A DNA stretch of 16,441 nt, from the NCBI GenBank assembly GCA_937877165.1, contig CALEFO010000190.1, positions 1 to 16,441 on the forward strand, in the 5' to 3' direction. Positions 14,034 to 16,441 of the stretch are shown here, one piece after another. This stretch comes from an uncultured Lachnospiraceae bacterium (GTDB taxonomy: Bacteria > Bacillota > Clostridia > Lachnospirales > Lachnospiraceae). The translations under genes and the position numbers were made by a program. The notes beneath the pieces were generated by a model. That model searched no databases. It was given only the letters and a program-made list of their open reading frames with translations, and had not been told where the DNA came from. Within the stretch, counting starts at the first letter, position 1. Every line of letters starts with the position of its first letter.

Positions 14034-16433
14034 ATGAGTGATACCAATCTCACGACTGCTGTCTGCGAGGAAAAGGGACCGATCACCGATGAGCTTCTCA
14101 CCAAGATGAATGCTTATTGGCGTGCGGCGAATTACCTTTCCGCCTGCCAGCTGTACCTTCTGGACAACCCGCTTCTCAAGAAGCCGCTGACCATGGAGAT
14201 GGTGAAGAAGAAAATTGTCGGCCACTGGGGAACGGTTCCGGGACAGAACTTTGTTTTCGTTCATCTGAACCGCGTCATCAAGAGATATGATCTGGATCTG
14301 ATCCTTCTCTCCGGCCCCGGACACGGCGGAAACTTCTATATTGCAAATGATTACCTCGATGGTTCCTACAGCGAGATTTATCCGAACATCTCCGAGGATG
14401 AGGCAGGACTGCAGAAGCTTTTCAAGCAGTTCTCTTTCCCGGGCGGCGTTCCGTCTCACTGCGCGCCTGAGACTCCCGGCTCCATCAACGAGGGCGGCGA
14501 GCTCGGATATTCCATCGCACACGCATTCGGCGCGGTATTCGACAATCCGGATCTGATCGCGGCAGTTACCGTTGGTGACGGCGAGGCGGAGACTGGCCCT
14601 CTGGCTACCTCCTGGCAGAGCAACAAGTTCCTGAATCCTGTGAGCGACGGTGCGGTTCTTCCGATCCTGCACCTGAACGGATACAAGATTGCGAACCCGA
14701 CCATCTTCGCGCGCATGTCTCACGAAGAGATGGTGGACTTCTTCCACGGCTGTGGCTGGGAGCCGTACTTCGTAGAGGGCGATGATCCGATGACCATGCA
14801 CCGCAAGATGGCGGAGACCATGGACGAGGTCATCGAGAAGATCAAGGCGATCCAGAAGAACGCAAGAGAGAACAATGACACGACCCGTCCGGTATGGCCG
14901 ATGATCGTGCTGCGCACTCCCAAGGGATGGACCGGCCCGAAGGTTGTCGATGGCAACCGTATCGAGGGCAACTTCCTGGCACACCAGGTTCCGATCATGA
15001 TGGACAAGCCGGAGCATCTGCAGATGCTCTCCGACTGGCTGCACAGCTACAAGCCGGAAGAGCTGTTCACCGAGGACGGCAAGCTGATTCCGGAGCTGAA
15101 GGCTCTGGCACCGGTCGGCAACGCACGTATCGGCGCGAACCCGCACGGCAACGGCGGCAAGCTTCTTCGCGACCTGCGCATGCCTGATTTCCGCGATTAT
15201 GCATTCGATATCGGAGAGGAGCACGGCAGCAGGGAAGGTCAGGATATGACCGAGCTGGGCAAGTTCATCCGCGATATCTTCAAGCTGAACGATGAATCGA
15301 AGAACTTCCGTATTTTCGGACCCGACGAGACCAACTCCAACCGTCTGAATGCGGTCTTCGATGTACAGAACAGAGACTGGAACTCCGAGCATCTGGATAC
15401 CGATGATCATCTGGATCCTTACGGACGCGTCATGGATTCCATGCTGTCCGAGCATATGTGCGAGGGCTGGCTGGAGGGCTATCTTCTGACCGGACGTCAC
15501 GGCTTCTTCGCAACCTATGAGTCCTTCGCGAGAATCATTGATTCCATGGCTGCACAGCACGCGAAGTGGCTGAAGGTCTGCAATCAGCTGCCGTGGCGCG
15601 AGCAGATTGCATCCCTGAACCTGATCATGTGCTCGACCGTATGGCAGCAGGATCACAACGGATTCACACATCAGGATCCTGGCTTCATGGATCACATGGC
15701 CAACAAGAAGGCAGACGTTGTCCGCATTTATCTGCCGCCGGATACCAACTGCCTGCTGTCCACCATGGATCACTGCCTGCGTTCCAAGAACTATGTGAAC
15801 GTCATCGTTGCATCGAAGCATCCTCGTCCGCAGTGGCTGTCCATGCCGGAAGCTGTCAAGCACTGCACACAGGGCATCGGCATCTGGGAGTGGGCTTCCA
15901 ATGACCAGGGCCAGGAGCCGGATATTGTCTTCGCATGCGCAGGCGAGACTCCTACGCTGGAGGCACTGGCTGCTGTCAGCATCCTGAACAAGGAGCTGCC
16001 GGATCTGAAGATCCGTTTCATCAACGTAGTCGACCTGTTCAAGCTGCAGCCTGCCAATGAGCACCCGCACGGCCTGACGGACGAAGAGTACGATATGCTG
16101 TTCACCAAGGACAAGCCGGTTATCTTCAACTTCCATGGATATGCAGGACTCATCCATGAGCTGACCTACCGCCGTCACAACAACCGTCTGATTCACGTTC
16201 GCGGATATAAGGAGGAGGGCACCATCACCACTCCGTTCGACGTGCGTGTACAGAACGATGTGGATCGTTTCCATCTGGTACAGACTGCTCTGCAGAATCT
16301 GCCTCAGCTGGGCAACAAGGGCGCTTATCTGTATCAGAAGATGAGCAACAAGCTTGTTGAGCACAAGCAGTACATCCACGAGTACGGCCAGGATCTTCCG
16401 GAGGTTGCAAACTGGAAGTGGGAAGACCGGTAA
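14034..16433 (+). CDS. xfp: Phosphoketolase (xylulose-5-phosphate/fructose-6-phosphate type)
   Basis: This thiamine-diphosphate enzyme cleaves xylulose-5-phosphate, and in many members fructose-6-phosphate, with phosphate to give acetyl-phosphate plus a shorter sugar phosphate. The 799 residues match the family length. The start ATG 14034 has AAGGAG (14021-14026) 7 bases upstream; MSDTNL and then TDELLTKMNAYWRAANYLS fits family N-termini. Motifs: GHWGTVPG, GPGHGG (94-99), the GDGEAETGPLATSWQSNK cofactor block (from 181), HLNGYKIANPTI, FGPDETNSNR, LLTGRHG, and QDHNGFTHQDPGF (539-551). The motifs do not tell Xfp from Xpk. Codon use (CGT/CGC arginine, few AGG) differs from its neighbours and suggests high expression. 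The fructokinase gene upstream could supply fructose-6-phosphate. An alternative in-frame start at 13980 is discussed separately. Confidence 0.95.
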   Translation: MSDTNLTTAVCEEKGPITDELLTKMNAYWRAANYLSACQLYLLDNPLLKKPLTMEMVKKKIVGHWGTVPGQNFVFVHLNRVIKRYDLDLILLSGPGHGGNFYIANDYLDGSYSEIYPNISEDEAGLQKLFKQFSFPGGVPSHCAPETPGSINEGGELGYSIAHAFGAVFDNPDLIAAVTVGDGEAETGPLATSWQSNKFLNPVSDGAVLPILHLNGYKIANPTIFARMSHEEMVDFFHGCGWEPYFVEGDDPMTMHRKMAETMDEVIEKIKAIQKNARENNDTTRPVWPMIVLRTPKGWTGPKVVDGNRIEGNFLAHQVPIMMDKPEHLQMLSDWLHSYKPEELFTEDGKLIPELKALAPVGNARIGANPHGNGGKLLRDLRMPDFRDYAFDIGEEHGSREGQDMTELGKFIRDIFKLNDESKNFRIFGPDETNSNRLNAVFDVQNRDWNSEHLDTDDHLDPYGRVMDSMLSEHMCEGWLEGYLLTGRHGFFATYESFARIIDSMAAQHAKWLKVCNQLPWREQIASLNLIMCSTVWQQDHNGFTHQDPGFMDHMANKKADVVRIYLPPDTNCLLSTMDHCLRSKNYVNVIVASKHPRPQWLSMPEAVKHCTQGIGIWEWASNDQGQEPDIVFACAGETPTLEALAAVSILNKELPDLKIRFINVVDLFKLQPANEHPHGLTDEEYDMLFTKDKPVIFNFHGYAGLIHELTYRRHNNRLIHVRGYKEEGTITTPFDVRVQNDVDRFHLVQTALQNLPQLGNKGAYLYQKMSNKLVEHKQYIHEYGQDLPEVANWKWEDR

Positions 16434-16441
16434 TCGGTTTT

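Noticed and set aside
14013..16379. Long minus-strand open frame (788 codons) opposite phosphoketolase
   Set aside because: The plus strand encodes a full phosphoketolase with all motifs. The antisense frame stays open because of the strong codon bias of a highly expressed gene, and its product resembles no family.
1..16441. CRISPR array, prophage or insertion-sequence ends
   Set aside because: I saw no regularly spaced direct repeats, no integrase or phage genes and no terminal inverted repeats with target duplications. The PD-(D/E)XK gene is the only accessory-type gene, and its left end is outside the window.

Overview
The window looks like a chromosomal segment of a fairly GC-rich Clostridia (Bacillota), most likely of the Lachnospiraceae type. 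The basis is gene content and protein style: a PD-(D/E)XK 'transposase' with a Gly-X-X-X tail, a long PolA with a degenerate proofreading domain, the neighbours coaE and a YycJ/WalJ-like hydrolase, the UPF0237/UPF0210 pair, a ScrK-type fructokinase, and strong AGGAGG-type ribosome binding sites. Taxonomy is inferred from these traits, not from a search.

Layout. (1) 2-958, plus strand: the 3' part of a PD-(D/E)XK nuclease-family gene that runs off the left edge. It converges on (2) a minus-strand gene (1005-2729) for a membrane sensor phosphatase of the SpoIIE/RsbU type. (3) The gap 2730-3105 holds two divergent sigma-A-like promoters and a strongly structured leader. That leader starts a plus-strand run: a small membrane protein with a HX3CX2C zinc motif, polA, coaE, a YycJ/WalJ-like metallo-hydrolase, an ACT-domain protein (UPF0237) and a UPF0210/DUF711 protein. 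Three tandem hairpins lie between polA and coaE. (4) 10097-11074 is a PfkB-family fructokinase, followed by a terminator-like hairpin, a tRNA-Gly(CCC) with its own promoter, and a very good intrinsic terminator. (5) 11576-13864 carries a ModB-like permease and a ModC-like ATPase with no binding protein beside them. The ATPase has an intact Walker A but has lost the canonical Q-loop, signature, catalytic Glu and H-loop residues. (6) 14034-16433 is a complete phosphoketolase with its own promoter and codon use suggesting high expression.

How the genes fit together. polA, coaE and the WalJ-like gene form a housekeeping block (DNA repair, coenzyme A, DNA/cell-wall-linked hydrolase). The ACT protein and UPF0210 are a widely conserved pair of unclear role. 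Fructokinase makes fructose-6-phosphate, a substrate that many phosphoketolases split into acetyl-phosphate and erythrose-4-phosphate, so the two sugar genes could serve one route although they are separate transcription units. The most unusual items are the catalytically degenerate ModC-like protein and the unassigned structured leader upstream of the zinc-motif gene.
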